Below, piece after piece: positions 1 through 8,113 of a DNA stretch of 64,000 bases. The notes below the pieces were generated by a model. It saw only the letters and a program-made list of their open reading frames with translations, did not search any database and was not told where the DNA came from. Numbering within the stretch: the first letter of the stretch is position 1; every line of letters starts with the position of its first letter. Location of the stretch: positions 186,001 through 250,000 of the forward strand of contig JAEWDK010000006.1 in assembly GCA_023390175.1 (NCBI GenBank). The letters run 5' to 3'. The position numbers and the translations under genes were made by a program. This stretch comes from Bacillota bacterium (GTDB taxonomy: Bacteria > Bacillota > Clostridia > Oscillospirales > Acutalibacteraceae).

Positions 1-405
1 GGGGTCGCTTTCCTTCATAATCCCCTCCAGCTCAAACTGCTTTAAAAAACGGTTAAAAAGCACCCCGGAAAAATAATCCGCCGCTTTGTCGCTCTCGGTC
101 GCCGCAAGGCAGTAAGCTTTTAAAGCGGGGCGTACCAAAGCCTGGTAGCTTTCAAAATCCTCCGGATAGGTGCTTTGCTTTATATTTTTCAATTTTATTC
201 TGCGGCTGAAAATCTCATCGTTCAGCAGGGATTCGGCTTCCCTCATCAGCCTTGTGTAATTCTCGCCTGGCAATTTGATTGATTCACGGAGCAGAACCTT
301 CGCGTCAATGGGCTGGGCGCAGTACATGCACACAATGTTTTGGGCGTCCTCCGGCAGCTGCAGCTCTTTGCCGCAGTGCGGGCATACGGCACTGATAAAA
401 TTCAT
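1..405 (-). CDS. Zinc-ribbon protein of unknown function (3' end cut off by window)
   Basis: The first 135 codons of a minus-strand gene are visible; the rest lies left of the window. The ATG at 405 follows a GGAGAGAGGTG ribosome binding site. The N-terminus holds two CxxC pairs (C8-x2-C11 and C26-x2-C29), a compact zinc ribbon of the kind that heads many uncharacterised Clostridial proteins. After it comes a charged, mostly helical region with no motif I recognise. It lies 145 bases downstream of the MntR-like gene on the same strand, so co-transcription is possible but not shown. Function unknown; the zinc ribbon is the only supported statement. Confidence 0.75.
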   Translation of the reverse strand, partial: MNFISAVCPHCGKELQLPEDAQNIVCMYCAQPIDAKVLLRESIKLPGENYTRLMREAESLLNDEIFSRRIKLKNIKQSTYPEDFESYQALVRPALKAYCLAATESDKAADYFSGVLFNRFLKQFELEGIMKESDP

Positions 406-527
406 AGGGCACCTCTCTCCATAAATAGCCTGTCCTGTTTATAGCAGGCGTTCGTTTAGCCGGGGACCACCTGAAAGTTCCCTGCCGGCCCGCTTTAAGC
501 GGTATGGCAGCGAAATATTCATTGCTG

Positions 528-547
528 TATCGTTTCCGGAAACGATA
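528..547. promoter_or_regulatory. Perfect 20-bp palindrome TATCGTTTCCGGAAACGATA
   Basis: Both arms match over all 10 positions with no loop. It sits just past the stop codon of the MntR-like gene and about 120 bases upstream of the zinc-ribbon gene on the same strand. The lack of a loop and of a following T tract makes an operator more likely than a terminator. The binding protein is unknown. Confidence 0.5.
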
Positions 548-550
548 TGA

Positions 551-922
551 TTATTTATTGGTTTGAATAAATTCCTTAATCCGTTCAAAACTTTCTTCGC
601 TGATAATATGCTCTATACGGCAGGAGTCCTGTGCCGCAATATCGTTGCTGACCCCCAGCGTCATTTCAAGGAACTTGGCAATCAGCGTATGGCGTTCATA
701 GACCGATTCCGCTTTTTTGCGGCCGGTTTCAGTAAGCACCAGGCTGCCGTTTTGTTCCATTGTAATGTAGCCGGCTTCCTTTAAAATGCTCATGGCCCGG
801 CTGACGCTCGCTTTGGTATAGTCAAGCTCATTTGCGACGTCAATGGAACGGACAGATCCGTTTTTTGACTGCAGAATTAAAATAGTTTCCAAATAGTTTT
901 CGCCTGACTCCTGAATTTTCAC
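551..922 (-). CDS. DtxR/MntR-family metal-dependent transcriptional regulator
   Basis: A 123-residue manganese/iron-responsive repressor type. An N-terminal winged helix-turn-helix (residues about 1-65, beginning ESGENYLETI) is followed by a metal-binding dimerisation domain. That domain carries the family ligands: the His in YERHTLIAKFL, and Cys, Glu and His in DSCRIEHIIS. It lacks the C-terminal SH3 domain of DtxR, so it is MntR-sized. I chose the GTG at 922 because AGGGGG lies 7-12 bases upstream and the family normally begins just before ENYLE. A longer reading frame to 1003 would add about 27 unrelated residues. No metal transporter gene is adjacent, so its targets are not visible here. 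Confidence 0.85.
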   Translation of the reverse strand: MKIQESGENYLETILILQSKNGSVRSIDVANELDYTKASVSRAMSILKEAGYITMEQNGSLVLTETGRKKAESVYERHTLIAKFLEMTLGVSNDIAAQDSCRIEHIISEESFERIKEFIQTNK

Positions 923-1083
923 TGTAATGCCCCCTAAAAAGCACAGGATGCCGCTGATATTCCCATTATTATAGCATTGTTCATCAAAAATAACAAGCGT
1001 CACCGGGATTACTTCATGGCTTTCACCATATTTATTCCGGCATTTTTATGATAAAATATAAGAAATAATCTATAATCATTAGT

Positions 1084-1145
1084 AGGATGGATTTGCTGCC
1101 GCGATTCTGCCGGCTTGGCAGAATCATTTATCGAATCCATATCCT
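1084..1145 (+). promoter_or_regulatory. Two-tier stem-loop in the leader of the ABC-F gene
   Basis: An inner 9-bp hairpin, GATTCTGCC (1103-1111) with GGCAGAATC (1117-1125), is enclosed by an outer stem, AGGATGGATT (1084-1093) with AATCC (1134-1138) and ATCCT (1141-1145). A TATAAT at 1071-1076 lies just upstream. No T tract follows, so it is not a simple terminator. ABC-F genes are often controlled by leader attenuation, which makes this structure notable. Confidence 0.4.
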
Positions 1146-1193
1146 GTATTTATTCAAGTCGATGGGAATTGACTTAAGAACTTTGGAGGAACT

Positions 1194-2792
1194 ATGATTA
1201 CTGTATCTGACCTTGGCCTGAGTTTTGACGGCCAAAGTTTATTTTCGCATGTCAATTTGCTTTTTAATGCCGGTAACTGCTACGGTGTAATCGGTGCAAA
1301 CGGTGCGGGAAAGTCCACCTTTTTGAAGCTGCTTTCAGGTGAATTGGAACCGACAAAGGGCGAGATTATTATTGACCCCAAGCTGCGCATGTCCGTGTTG
1401 AAGCAGGATCACCACGCCTTTGATGAATACACGGTATTTGAAACGATATTAATGGGCAATCCCCGGCTTTACGAGGTGCTCAAGCAGAAGGATGCGCTGT
1501 ACGCCAAGGAAGACTTTACAGACGAAGACGGAATCCTTGCGGCGGATCTGGAAGCCGAGTTTGCCGAAATGAACGGCTGGGATGCGGAAACCGAGGCCGG
1601 CCGCCTTTTGCAGGGGCTGGGCGTTGATTCGGCAATCCTTTATTCTGTTATGAACACGCTGACGGGTTCGGAAAAGGTGAAGGTCTTGCTTGCGCGCGCG
1701 CTGTTCGGCCAGCCGGATATTATTTTGCTGGATGAGCCCACCAACGATCTTGACAACAAGTCCATCGCTTGGCTTGAAAATTTTCTGATGGACTACGAGG
1801 GAATGGTAATTGTTGTTTCCCATGACCGTCACTTTTTGAACAATGTCTGCACCCATATCGTTGATATTGACTATAACAAAATTAAACTGTATGTCGGCAA
1901 CTATGACTTTTGGTACGAGTCCAGTCAGCTCATGCAGCGCGTCATGCGCGACCAGAATAAAAAGGCCGAGGATAAAATCAAAGAACTGCAAAACTTTATT
2001 CAGCGCTTTTCAGCCAATAAGTCCAAGTCAAAACAGGCTACTTCCCGCAAAAAGCTGATTGATAAAATCTCAGTGGAGGAAATGCCGGCTTCGTCGCGCC
2101 GTTACCCGTTTGTCGGTTTTACCATGGACCGTGAGCCGGGCAAGGAAATTTTGGAGGTCGAAGGCCTTACCAAAACCGTTGACGGTGTAAAGGTGCTGAA
2201 CAACGTCAGCTTCCGTGTAAACAAAGGTGATAAAATTGCATTTGTCGCTTCCAGTGAAATTGCCAACACAACTTTATTTAAGATTCTGATGGAGGAAATC
2301 GAGCCTGACGAAGGAACGTTTAAATGGGGCGTGAGCACCAGCCAGTCCTATTTCCCGCAGGACAATTCCGCCTTTTTCAACGGTTGTGAGCTGAGCATCC
2401 TAAAATGGCTTGAGCAGTATTCCAAGGATACGACCGAAACGTATCTGCGTGGGTTCCTCGGCAAAATGCTGTTTTCCGGTGACGATGTGCAAAAGCAGGT
2501 CAATGTGCTGTCCGGCGGTGAAAAAGTCCGCTGCATGCTTTCACGCATGATGATGTTCGGTGCAAACGTGCTTGTGGTTGACCAGCCCACCAACCACCTT
2601 GATTTGGAATCCATTACTGCCGTGAATAACGGAATGACGGATTTTAAAGGGGTGCTGCTGTTTGCTTCGCACGATCACCAGTTTGTTCAGACGATTGCAA
2701 ACCGTATTATTGAGATTACGGACGACGGAGTGATTGACCGTATTTCCACTTACGATGAATATTTGGAAGCGCGCGACGGCATTTTATCTTAA
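1194..2792 (+). CDS. ABC-F family ATP-binding protein (YkpA/YbiT-like) with one degenerate ATP site
   Basis: A 532-residue soluble protein with two ABC domains joined by a charged linker and no membrane segment, as in ribosome-associated ABC-F proteins. NBD1 has an intact Walker A (GANGAGKST, 34-42) and Walker B with catalytic Glu (D180-E181), but its signature is LTGSE (156-160) instead of LSGGE. NBD2 has a good signature (LSGGE, 439-443), but its Walker A reads SSEIANTT with Asn358 where Lys belongs. Its Walker B reads DQPTNHLD, with Gln464 for the catalytic Glu. The three weak elements belong to the same composite site. The start follows TTTGGAGGAACT. Whether it acts in antibiotic protection or general translation is not shown by sequence. 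Confidence 0.93.
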   Translation: MITVSDLGLSFDGQSLFSHVNLLFNAGNCYGVIGANGAGKSTFLKLLSGELEPTKGEIIIDPKLRMSVLKQDHHAFDEYTVFETILMGNPRLYEVLKQKDALYAKEDFTDEDGILAADLEAEFAEMNGWDAETEAGRLLQGLGVDSAILYSVMNTLTGSEKVKVLLARALFGQPDIILLDEPTNDLDNKSIAWLENFLMDYEGMVIVVSHDRHFLNNVCTHIVDIDYNKIKLYVGNYDFWYESSQLMQRVMRDQNKKAEDKIKELQNFIQRFSANKSKSKQATSRKKLIDKISVEEMPASSRRYPFVGFTMDREPGKEILEVEGLTKTVDGVKVLNNVSFRVNKGDKIAFVASSEIANTTLFKILMEEIEPDEGTFKWGVSTSQSYFPQDNSAFFNGCELSILKWLEQYSKDTTETYLRGFLGKMLFSGDDVQKQVNVLSGGEKVRCMLSRMMMFGANVLVVDQPTNHLDLESITAVNNGMTDFKGVLLFASHDHQFVQTIANRIIEITDDGVIDRISTYDEYLEARDGILS

Positions 2793-2845
2793 TTCTTCTG
2801 TAAAAATAATCGTTTGGAGGCCGTCTGAATCGGCCCTGACAAAAG

Positions 2846-2884
2846 AAACGCTCCTGCTGCTATGTTTTGCAGTGGGGGCGTTTT
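2846..2884 (+). terminator. Terminator of the ABC-F gene
   Basis: A 15-bp stem with three G-T pairs (2846-2860 with 2869-2883), an 8-base loop, then T residues. Confidence 0.75.
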
Positions 2885-2930
2885 GCATGTTTATACATTA
2901 AAAAATTCACATTGCGTTCACAGTCTGAGG

Positions 2931-2960
2931 TTGACATAAAATCGGTGTATCGGTTATACT
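2931..2960 (+). promoter_or_regulatory. Sigma-A promoter of citrate synthase
   Basis: TTGACA (2931-2936), an 18-base spacer, and TATACT (2955-2960). This predicts a transcript leader of about 225 bases before the citrate synthase start. Confidence 0.75.
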
Positions 2961-2966
2961 GTAAAT

Positions 2967-3191
2967 TAATCAACGTTCAGCGTTGTGAAAAGTAATGATA
3001 ATGGGGAATAATCGATTCGTTCCAAAGAATAAGGGAGCAGGACCCTTCACGGACGCAAAAAGATATGATTTGCGAATTTCATGAATGAAAATAGTGGGAT
3101 TCCGAAACCGCTGTTCGGGCGGTTAACAGAATTCTCACCAAATTTCCCTAACGGGGAAGTGTATAATAAACAGAAAAAGGAGATATGAAAC
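2967..3191 (+). other. Long structured 5' leader of citrate synthase
   Basis: About 225 bases without a convincing ORF but with serial small hairpins. Examples are AAGGG/CCCTT near 3031-3047, CGCAAA (3054-3059) with TTTGCG (3069-3074), CCGC/GCGG near 3108-3123, and TTCCC/GGGAA near 3145-3156. None matches a riboswitch consensus I know. The GGACGCAAA string resembles part of a c-di-GMP-I aptamer, but the remainder is absent. Confidence 0.4.
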
Positions 3192-4568
3192 ATGGCCAAA
3201 AACGCAAATGATGATTTTTTCAAGATCACCCCCGAAATTCTGGAGTTGACCAATCTTTGTACCAGCCGAAGTACCATTGACCCGAGTTTGTTTGCCAAGT
3301 ATAACGTGAAGCGCGGCCTGCGGGATATCAATGGAAAAGGCGTTTTGACAGGGCTGACCGAAATATCCGAAATTATCTCCTCGAAAGAGGTTGACGGTCA
3401 GAGCGTCCCCTGTGAAGGCGAACTGTACTACCGCGGAATGAATGTGAAGGACATTGTACGCGGATTTATTAAGGAAGACCGGTTTGGTTTTGAGGAAATT
3501 ACCTTCCTGCTTCTTTTCGGCGAGCTGCCAAGTCCGGAAAGGCTGACAGAGTTCAAACAGCTGCTGTTTAAATACAGGACGCTGCCGACAAATTTTGTAC
3601 GCGATATTATTATGAAAGCGCCCACCTGCGACATGATGAACACATTGGCCAGAAGCGTTCTCACTCTTTATGCTTACGACGAAAGGCCCAACGACACTTC
3701 GCTGCCGAACGTGCTGCGCCAGTGCCTTGAAATGATCGCGCTGTTTCCGCAGCTTGCGGTTTACGGGTATCAGGCCTATGCGCATGACATGGACCGGAAC
3801 AACAGCTTCTTTATTCACGCGCCGCGGCCCGACCTGTCCACTGCGGAAAATATTCTGTACATGCTTAGAATCGACAATAAATATACCGCGTTGGAAGCAC
3901 GGATTCTCGACCTGGCTCTTGTGCTGCACGCGGAACACGGCGGCGGCAATAACTCCAGCTTTACCACGCACGTTGTCGCGTCCTCCGGAACGGATGCGTA
4001 CTCGGTTATCGCGGCTGCCCTAGGCTCTTTAAAAGGGCCGAAGCACGGCGGCGCAAACATTAAGGTAATGATGATGTTTGAGGATATGAAGAAGAGCGTT
4101 GACGACTGGGAGGACGAGGAAAAGGTTGCCGATTATCTGAAAAAGCTGCTCAATAAGCAGGCGTTCGACAAGTCCGGCTTGATTTACGGGATGGGGCATG
4201 CGGTATATTCGCTTTCCGACCCGCGTGCAGATATCTTTAAGAAGTTTGTACAGAGCCTTTCCGAAGAAAAGGGATTGACACAGGAATATAAGCTGTATTC
4301 TCTTGTGGAGCGTCTTGCACCCGAAGTCATTGGGCAGGAACGCAAAACCTACAAGGGTGTCAGCGCCAACATTGACTTTTACAGCGGTTTCGTTTACCAC
4401 ATGCTCGGCCTTCCGCCGGAGCTCTTCACCCCGGTGTTCGCCATGGCGCGTATTGCCGGCTGGAGCGCGCATCTGATGGAGGAACAAATTAATGTGGGTA
4501 AAATTATCCGCCCGGCATACATGAGCATTTCTCCGCACCGCAGTTATGTTCCGCTTCATGAAAGATAA
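3192..4568 (+). CDS. gltA: Citrate synthase
   Basis: Condenses acetyl-CoA with oxaloacetate to give citrate in the cytoplasm; in an anaerobe this mainly feeds 2-oxoglutarate and glutamate synthesis. The 458-residue protein carries the catalytic triad of the family: His in GPKHGGAN, His in GMGHAVYSLSDPR and Asp in NIDFYSG. It also has the conserved HAEHGGGNNSSFT segment. It is somewhat longer than E. coli GltA because of an N-terminal extension (about 60 residues) common in Clostridial forms. The ATG follows AAAAAGGAGATATGAAAC. It is monocistronic, with its own promoter upstream and a 17-bp terminator behind. A methylcitrate synthase activity cannot be excluded, but no other propionate-cycle genes are nearby. 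Confidence 0.93.
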   Translation: MAKNANDDFFKITPEILELTNLCTSRSTIDPSLFAKYNVKRGLRDINGKGVLTGLTEISEIISSKEVDGQSVPCEGELYYRGMNVKDIVRGFIKEDRFGFEEITFLLLFGELPSPERLTEFKQLLFKYRTLPTNFVRDIIMKAPTCDMMNTLARSVLTLYAYDERPNDTSLPNVLRQCLEMIALFPQLAVYGYQAYAHDMDRNNSFFIHAPRPDLSTAENILYMLRIDNKYTALEARILDLALVLHAEHGGGNNSSFTTHVVASSGTDAYSVIAAALGSLKGPKHGGANIKVMMMFEDMKKSVDDWEDEEKVADYLKKLLNKQAFDKSGLIYGMGHAVYSLSDPRADIFKKFVQSLSEEKGLTQEYKLYSLVERLAPEVIGQERKTYKGVSANIDFYSGFVYHMLGLPPELFTPVFAMARIAGWSAHLMEEQINVGKIIRPAYMSISPHRSYVPLHER

Positions 4569-4613
4569 GGAAGAACTGTCTGAAAACTCGAACTATATTC
4601 AAAATGTCTGAAT

Positions 4614-4654
4614 AAACATACAGCCGTTCCTAACCGGGAACGGCTGTATGTTTT
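4614..4654 (+). terminator. Terminator of citrate synthase
   Basis: A perfect 17-bp stem (4614-4630 with 4637-4653) and a 6-base loop, ending in TTTT. Confidence 0.9.
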
Positions 4655-4663
4655 GCGGTTGTC

Positions 4664-4692
4664 TTGACAATATCAGGAGTTGAGCCTATACT
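4664..4692 (+). promoter_or_regulatory. Sigma-A promoter of the Xaa-Pro aminopeptidase
   Basis: TTGACA (4664-4669), 17 bases, TATACT (4687-4692), about 40 bases before the start codon. Confidence 0.8.
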
Positions 4693-4739
4693 TTTTATTA
4701 TATGTTATACGGTATTTTATAATATAAGGAGCAATGAAT

Positions 4740-6530
4740 ATGATAAGCGTAAACGAAAAAATTGCCGCTCTGCGCGGCAAAATGAAAGAGAACGGCGTGC
4801 AGGCCTGCATCATTCCTTCTTCCGACCCGCACATGAGCGAATACCTTCCCGCCCATTGGGAAGCCAGAAGTTATTTTTCCGGGTTTAACGGTTCCGCGGG
4901 CACTTTGGTCGTTACCGAAACGGAAAGCGGGCTGTGGACGGACGGCCGGTACTTTATTCAGGCCGCGCACCAGCTGGAGGGCAGCGAAATCACGCTTTAC
5001 CGCATGGCGGTCAAAGGGGTTCCTACGTACATTGAATTTTTAAATGATAAACTGAAGGACGGTGAAACCGTCGGGTTTGACGGCAAAATGATGTCCGCTG
5101 CGTCCGTCAGAGAAATGCACGATAAATTCGAGGAAAAGAAGCTGAACATCAAGTCGGTTGACCTGATTGCCGATATTTGGCCCGACCGTCCCATTGTGCC
5201 GGATTCCAAAGTGTTTGTGCACGATGTGAAATACGCGGGTTTTACCTGTAAGGAAAAGCTGGAGCAGGTGCGCGCCGAACTGAAAAAGCAAAAGGCCGAC
5301 GGTCAGCTTTTCACCAAACTGGACTGTGTCGCATGGCTGATGAATATTCGCGCAGACGATATCGACTATAATCCGTTCGCTGTTTCCTACGCCGCGGTTT
5401 ATTCCGATTCCGCTTATCTTTTTATTAATACAAAGCGCGTTTTGCCCGAAACACTGGAATATTTAAAAGCAAACGGCGTTACCGTAAAAGAATATGAGGA
5501 TATCGACGCTTCGTTAAAGGGCATTCATACAAAAATGACCATGCTGGTCGATACGATGAACCTCAACTACGAGTTTTATTCCATTTTACAGCAGAATGAG
5601 TTTGTCACCATCAAAGAAGGCAGTGACATTGTTACAAACCTGAAGGGCGTAAAGAACGAAACGGAAATTAAAAATATCATTCAGGCTCATGTTTTGGACG
5701 GCTGCGCACTGGTCGAGTACAGCGTACAGTTTGAAGATAAAATGGAGCGCGGTGAAACCGTGACGGAATGCACCGTATGCGACATGCTCAAAGAATGCCG
5801 CGCAAAGCAACCGGGCAACATGGGTGAAAGCTTTGGTACCATTGCCGCCTACAATGCGAATGCCGCCATGATGCATTATCATCCGGAGCCGGACGCATGC
5901 AGCACGCTGAAACAGCGCGGGTTCCTGCTGATAGATTCCGGCGGGCAGTACCAGGAAGGCACGACGGATATTACCCGCACCTTTGTGCTCGGGCCGCTTA
6001 CCCGCGAGGAAAAAGAACACTATACCTATGTATTAAAAGCCCATATTGCTCTTGCAACCGCGGTTTTCCTGGAAGGCTGCACGGGTGGGAACGTGGATAT
6101 CCTCTGTCGGGAACAGGTTTGGAAGCACGGCATTGACTACCGCTGTGGCACAGGCCACGGGGTCGGCATGTTCGGCGGTGTTCATGAAGGGCCGCAGAAC
6201 CTGCGAATCAGCAATAATGTTGTATTTAAAAAGGGCATGACCGTCACAAATGAGCCGGGTATTTACGAAGAAGGCAAGCACGGCATCCGTACCGAGAACA
6301 TCATGCTGGTTACCAATTTTGTAAATAATGAATACGGCCAGTTCCTGAAATTTGAACCGGTCACCTACTTCCCAATTGATACCGCGGGTGTCCTGACAGA
6401 GCTGATGACGGATGAGGAAGTCGAGTGGCTGAACAATTACCACAAGCTGGTTTACGAAAAGCTTTCTCCGTCCCTTTCTGGCAGGGAGCTTGCATGGCTT
6501 AAAAAACATACCGAGCCGGTTACAAAATAA
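4740..6530 (+). CDS. Xaa-Pro aminopeptidase, long three-domain form (M24B)
   Basis: Removes N-terminal residues that precede proline, in the cytoplasm. The 596-residue protein has two creatinase-like N-terminal domains (about 1-310), a pita-bread M24 catalytic domain (about 311-530) and a C-terminal extension, the layout of long-type Xaa-Pro aminopeptidases. Metal ligands are visible: Asp in LIDSGGQY, Asp in GTTDITRTF, His in GTGHGVGMFGG, Glu in TNEPGIYEEGKHG and Glu in GIRTENIML. I start at the ATG at 4740, because AAGGAG at 4726-4731 is 8 bases away. An in-frame ATG at 4734 would be only 2 bases from it. It has its own promoter and a shared terminator with the convergent transporter operon. 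Confidence 0.93.
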   Translation: MISVNEKIAALRGKMKENGVQACIIPSSDPHMSEYLPAHWEARSYFSGFNGSAGTLVVTETESGLWTDGRYFIQAAHQLEGSEITLYRMAVKGVPTYIEFLNDKLKDGETVGFDGKMMSAASVREMHDKFEEKKLNIKSVDLIADIWPDRPIVPDSKVFVHDVKYAGFTCKEKLEQVRAELKKQKADGQLFTKLDCVAWLMNIRADDIDYNPFAVSYAAVYSDSAYLFINTKRVLPETLEYLKANGVTVKEYEDIDASLKGIHTKMTMLVDTMNLNYEFYSILQQNEFVTIKEGSDIVTNLKGVKNETEIKNIIQAHVLDGCALVEYSVQFEDKMERGETVTECTVCDMLKECRAKQPGNMGESFGTIAAYNANAAMMHYHPEPDACSTLKQRGFLLIDSGGQYQEGTTDITRTFVLGPLTREEKEHYTYVLKAHIALATAVFLEGCTGGNVDILCREQVWKHGIDYRCGTGHGVGMFGGVHEGPQNLRISNNVVFKKGMTVTNEPGIYEEGKHGIRTENIMLVTNFVNNEYGQFLKFEPVTYFPIDTAGVLTELMTDEEVEWLNNYHKLVYEKLSPSLSGRELAWLKKHTEPVTK

Positions 6531-6540
6531 ATCCGACATA

Positions 6541-6581
6541 AAAAAAGGCCGCATCGCTTATTTTAAGCGATGCGGCCTTTT
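6541..6581. terminator. Bidirectional terminator between convergent genes
   Basis: AAAAAAGGCCGCATCGCTTA pairs perfectly with its complement across a TTTT loop. A and T runs on both sides serve both strands. Confidence 0.9.
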
Positions 6582-6592
6582 GAAATGTCCGG

Positions 6593-7357
6593 TCAGCCTT
6601 CGTTAAAACGGGAAAGGAATGCCCGTGTGCGTTCGTTCTGTGTGTTGTCAAACAGCTGCTCCGGCACGCCCTGCTCAATAATTGCGCCGTCATCCATAAA
6701 TACAACGTAATCCGCCACGTCGCGGGCAAACTTCATTTCATGCGTGACCACCACCATGGTCATGTGTTCGGCTGCAAGCTCGCGGATTACCTTTAGAATT
6801 TCACCCGTCAGCTCCGGGTCAAGCGCGCTGGTCGGTTCGTCAAAAAACAGAATATCCGGATTCATTGCAAGCGCACGCGCTATGGAAACACGCTGCTGCT
6901 GCCCGCCGGAAAGCTGGCAAGGGTAGGCGTCCGCCTTGTCGGACAAATCCATCTTTTTCAGCAGCTCCCGCGCGGCATTTTCCGCTTCCTCTTTTGTTTT
7001 GTGCAGTACACGGATCGGCGCTTCGGTAATGTTCTGCAGCACTGAAAAATGCGGAAACAGGTTAAAATTCTGGAAGACCAGCCCAATGTGCAGCCCGATT
7101 TTTCCGCACGCGGCTTTGTCGGAATAAACGGCCTTTCCGCTTTCGTTGTTTTTTACCAGTGTGTCACCGCAGATGGTGATTTCACCCGAATCAACGGTTT
7201 CAAGCTGCGTAATGCAGCGCAGAAAGGTGCTTTTCCCCGAGCCGGACGGCCCGATAATCGCCAGCACCTGCCCTTTTGTAACATCGATGGAAATTCCTTT
7301 GAGCACCTCGGTGCCGTCAAAGCTTTTATAAATATTTTTTGCGGTCAAAATCTGCAT
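6593..7357 (-). CDS. Polar amino acid ABC transporter, ATP-binding protein (GlnQ-like)
   Basis: Energises uptake of an amino acid with the permease and lipoprotein encoded just upstream. The 254-residue protein has Walker A GPSGSGKST, Q-loop VFQNFNLFPHF, signature LSGGQQQRVSIARAL, Walker B ILFFDEPTSALDPE and switch His VVTHEM. The VFQNFNLFPH and LDPEL features are those of the GlnQ/HisP family. The start is the ATG at 7357, 6 bases after AGGAGG; an upstream in-frame ATG at 7363 abuts the ribosome binding site. It is the last gene of a three-gene operon. The substrate is not decided by this subunit. Confidence 0.92.
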   Translation of the reverse strand: MQILTAKNIYKSFDGTEVLKGISIDVTKGQVLAIIGPSGSGKSTFLRCITQLETVDSGEITICGDTLVKNNESGKAVYSDKAACGKIGLHIGLVFQNFNLFPHFSVLQNITEAPIRVLHKTKEEAENAARELLKKMDLSDKADAYPCQLSGGQQQRVSIARALAMNPDILFFDEPTSALDPELTGEILKVIRELAAEHMTMVVVTHEMKFARDVADYVVFMDDGAIIEQGVPEQLFDNTQNERTRAFLSRFNEG

Positions 7358-7367
7358 TTCCATCCTC

Positions 7368-8009
7368 CTAACGATAGTAGCTCAGCCGTTTTTCGGCCAC
7401 GGTAAAGCAGCGCGTCACAATGCCGTTCATCACCAGGTAGAACACGGCGGCAATGGCAAACGGCGTCATGCTGACGGCCGAAGAAACCCAGTTTGACGTT
7501 ACCTTCAGCAGTTCGACCACGCCGATGACCTGGGAAAGCGAGGTGTCCTTTACCAGCGTAATGAATTCATTGCCCATCGGGGGGATAATGTGCTTTGTCA
7601 CCTGGGGCAGCACAATACGGAAAAAAGTCTGGCGGCGGGTAAAACCGAGAACCTTGGCCGCTTCATACTGGCCGCGCGGAATCCCCTCAATGCCGCCGCG
7701 GAAGATTTCGGCGAAATATGCGGCGTAATTCAGGATAAACGCAACCTCCGCCGCCAAAACACGGTCAAGCTGAATTCCGAAAATGGGCTTCATGCCGTAG
7801 AAAATGAACAGCAGCTGAAGCATCAGCGGCGTGCCCCGCATAATCAAAATGTAAAACCGAACCGGAAGATGAATGATTTTTATCTTTGACATGCGCCCCA
7901 TGGCGACCAAAAGCCCGAGCGGCAGTGAAAAAACCAGTGTAATAAAAAATATGCGGAGCGACATGACGGTTGCTTCCAGCATTTGTGATAAAAGCACCTG
8001 ATAATTCAT
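7368..8009 (-). CDS. Polar amino acid ABC transporter, permease
   Basis: A 213-residue membrane protein with about five membrane helices. It has the EAA loop EAAKVLGFTRRQTFFRIVLPQ that contacts the ATPase, as in the HisM/GlnP family. It lies between the binding-protein gene and the ATPase gene, 10 bases before the latter. I chose the ATG at 8009, 9 bases after GGAGG; an in-frame GTG at 8015 would be too close to it. With only one permease gene, the channel is presumably a homodimer. Confidence 0.9.
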   Translation of the reverse strand: MNYQVLLSQMLEATVMSLRIFFITLVFSLPLGLLVAMGRMSKIKIIHLPVRFYILIMRGTPLMLQLLFIFYGMKPIFGIQLDRVLAAEVAFILNYAAYFAEIFRGGIEGIPRGQYEAAKVLGFTRRQTFFRIVLPQVTKHIIPPMGNEFITLVKDTSLSQVIGVVELLKVTSNWVSSAVSMTPFAIAAVFYLVMNGIVTRCFTVAEKRLSYYR

Positions 8010-8113
8010 GGGCACGCACCTCCAAATATCATGTTAATAAATGCCAAGGGCACAGAACCGGAAAATCCGGCCCTGTGCCGCAGTCTGACAGTTTGCCTGT
8101 CTGGCCGTCAGGT

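Noticed and set aside
2501..2600. Treating the ABC-F second domain as a sequencing error or pseudogene
   Set aside because: The frame is intact to the end, the three substitutions are in separate places, and all belong to one composite site, which argues for a real variant.
3051..3062. GGACGCAAA as part of a c-di-GMP-I riboswitch
   Set aside because: The preceding GNRA-type loop, the receptor helix and the downstream conserved segment are all missing.
3135..3971. Long antisense frames within citrate synthase, PhoR, MetH and other genes
   Set aside because: They mirror the codon pattern of well-identified genes on the other strand, with no start signals or recognisable motifs.
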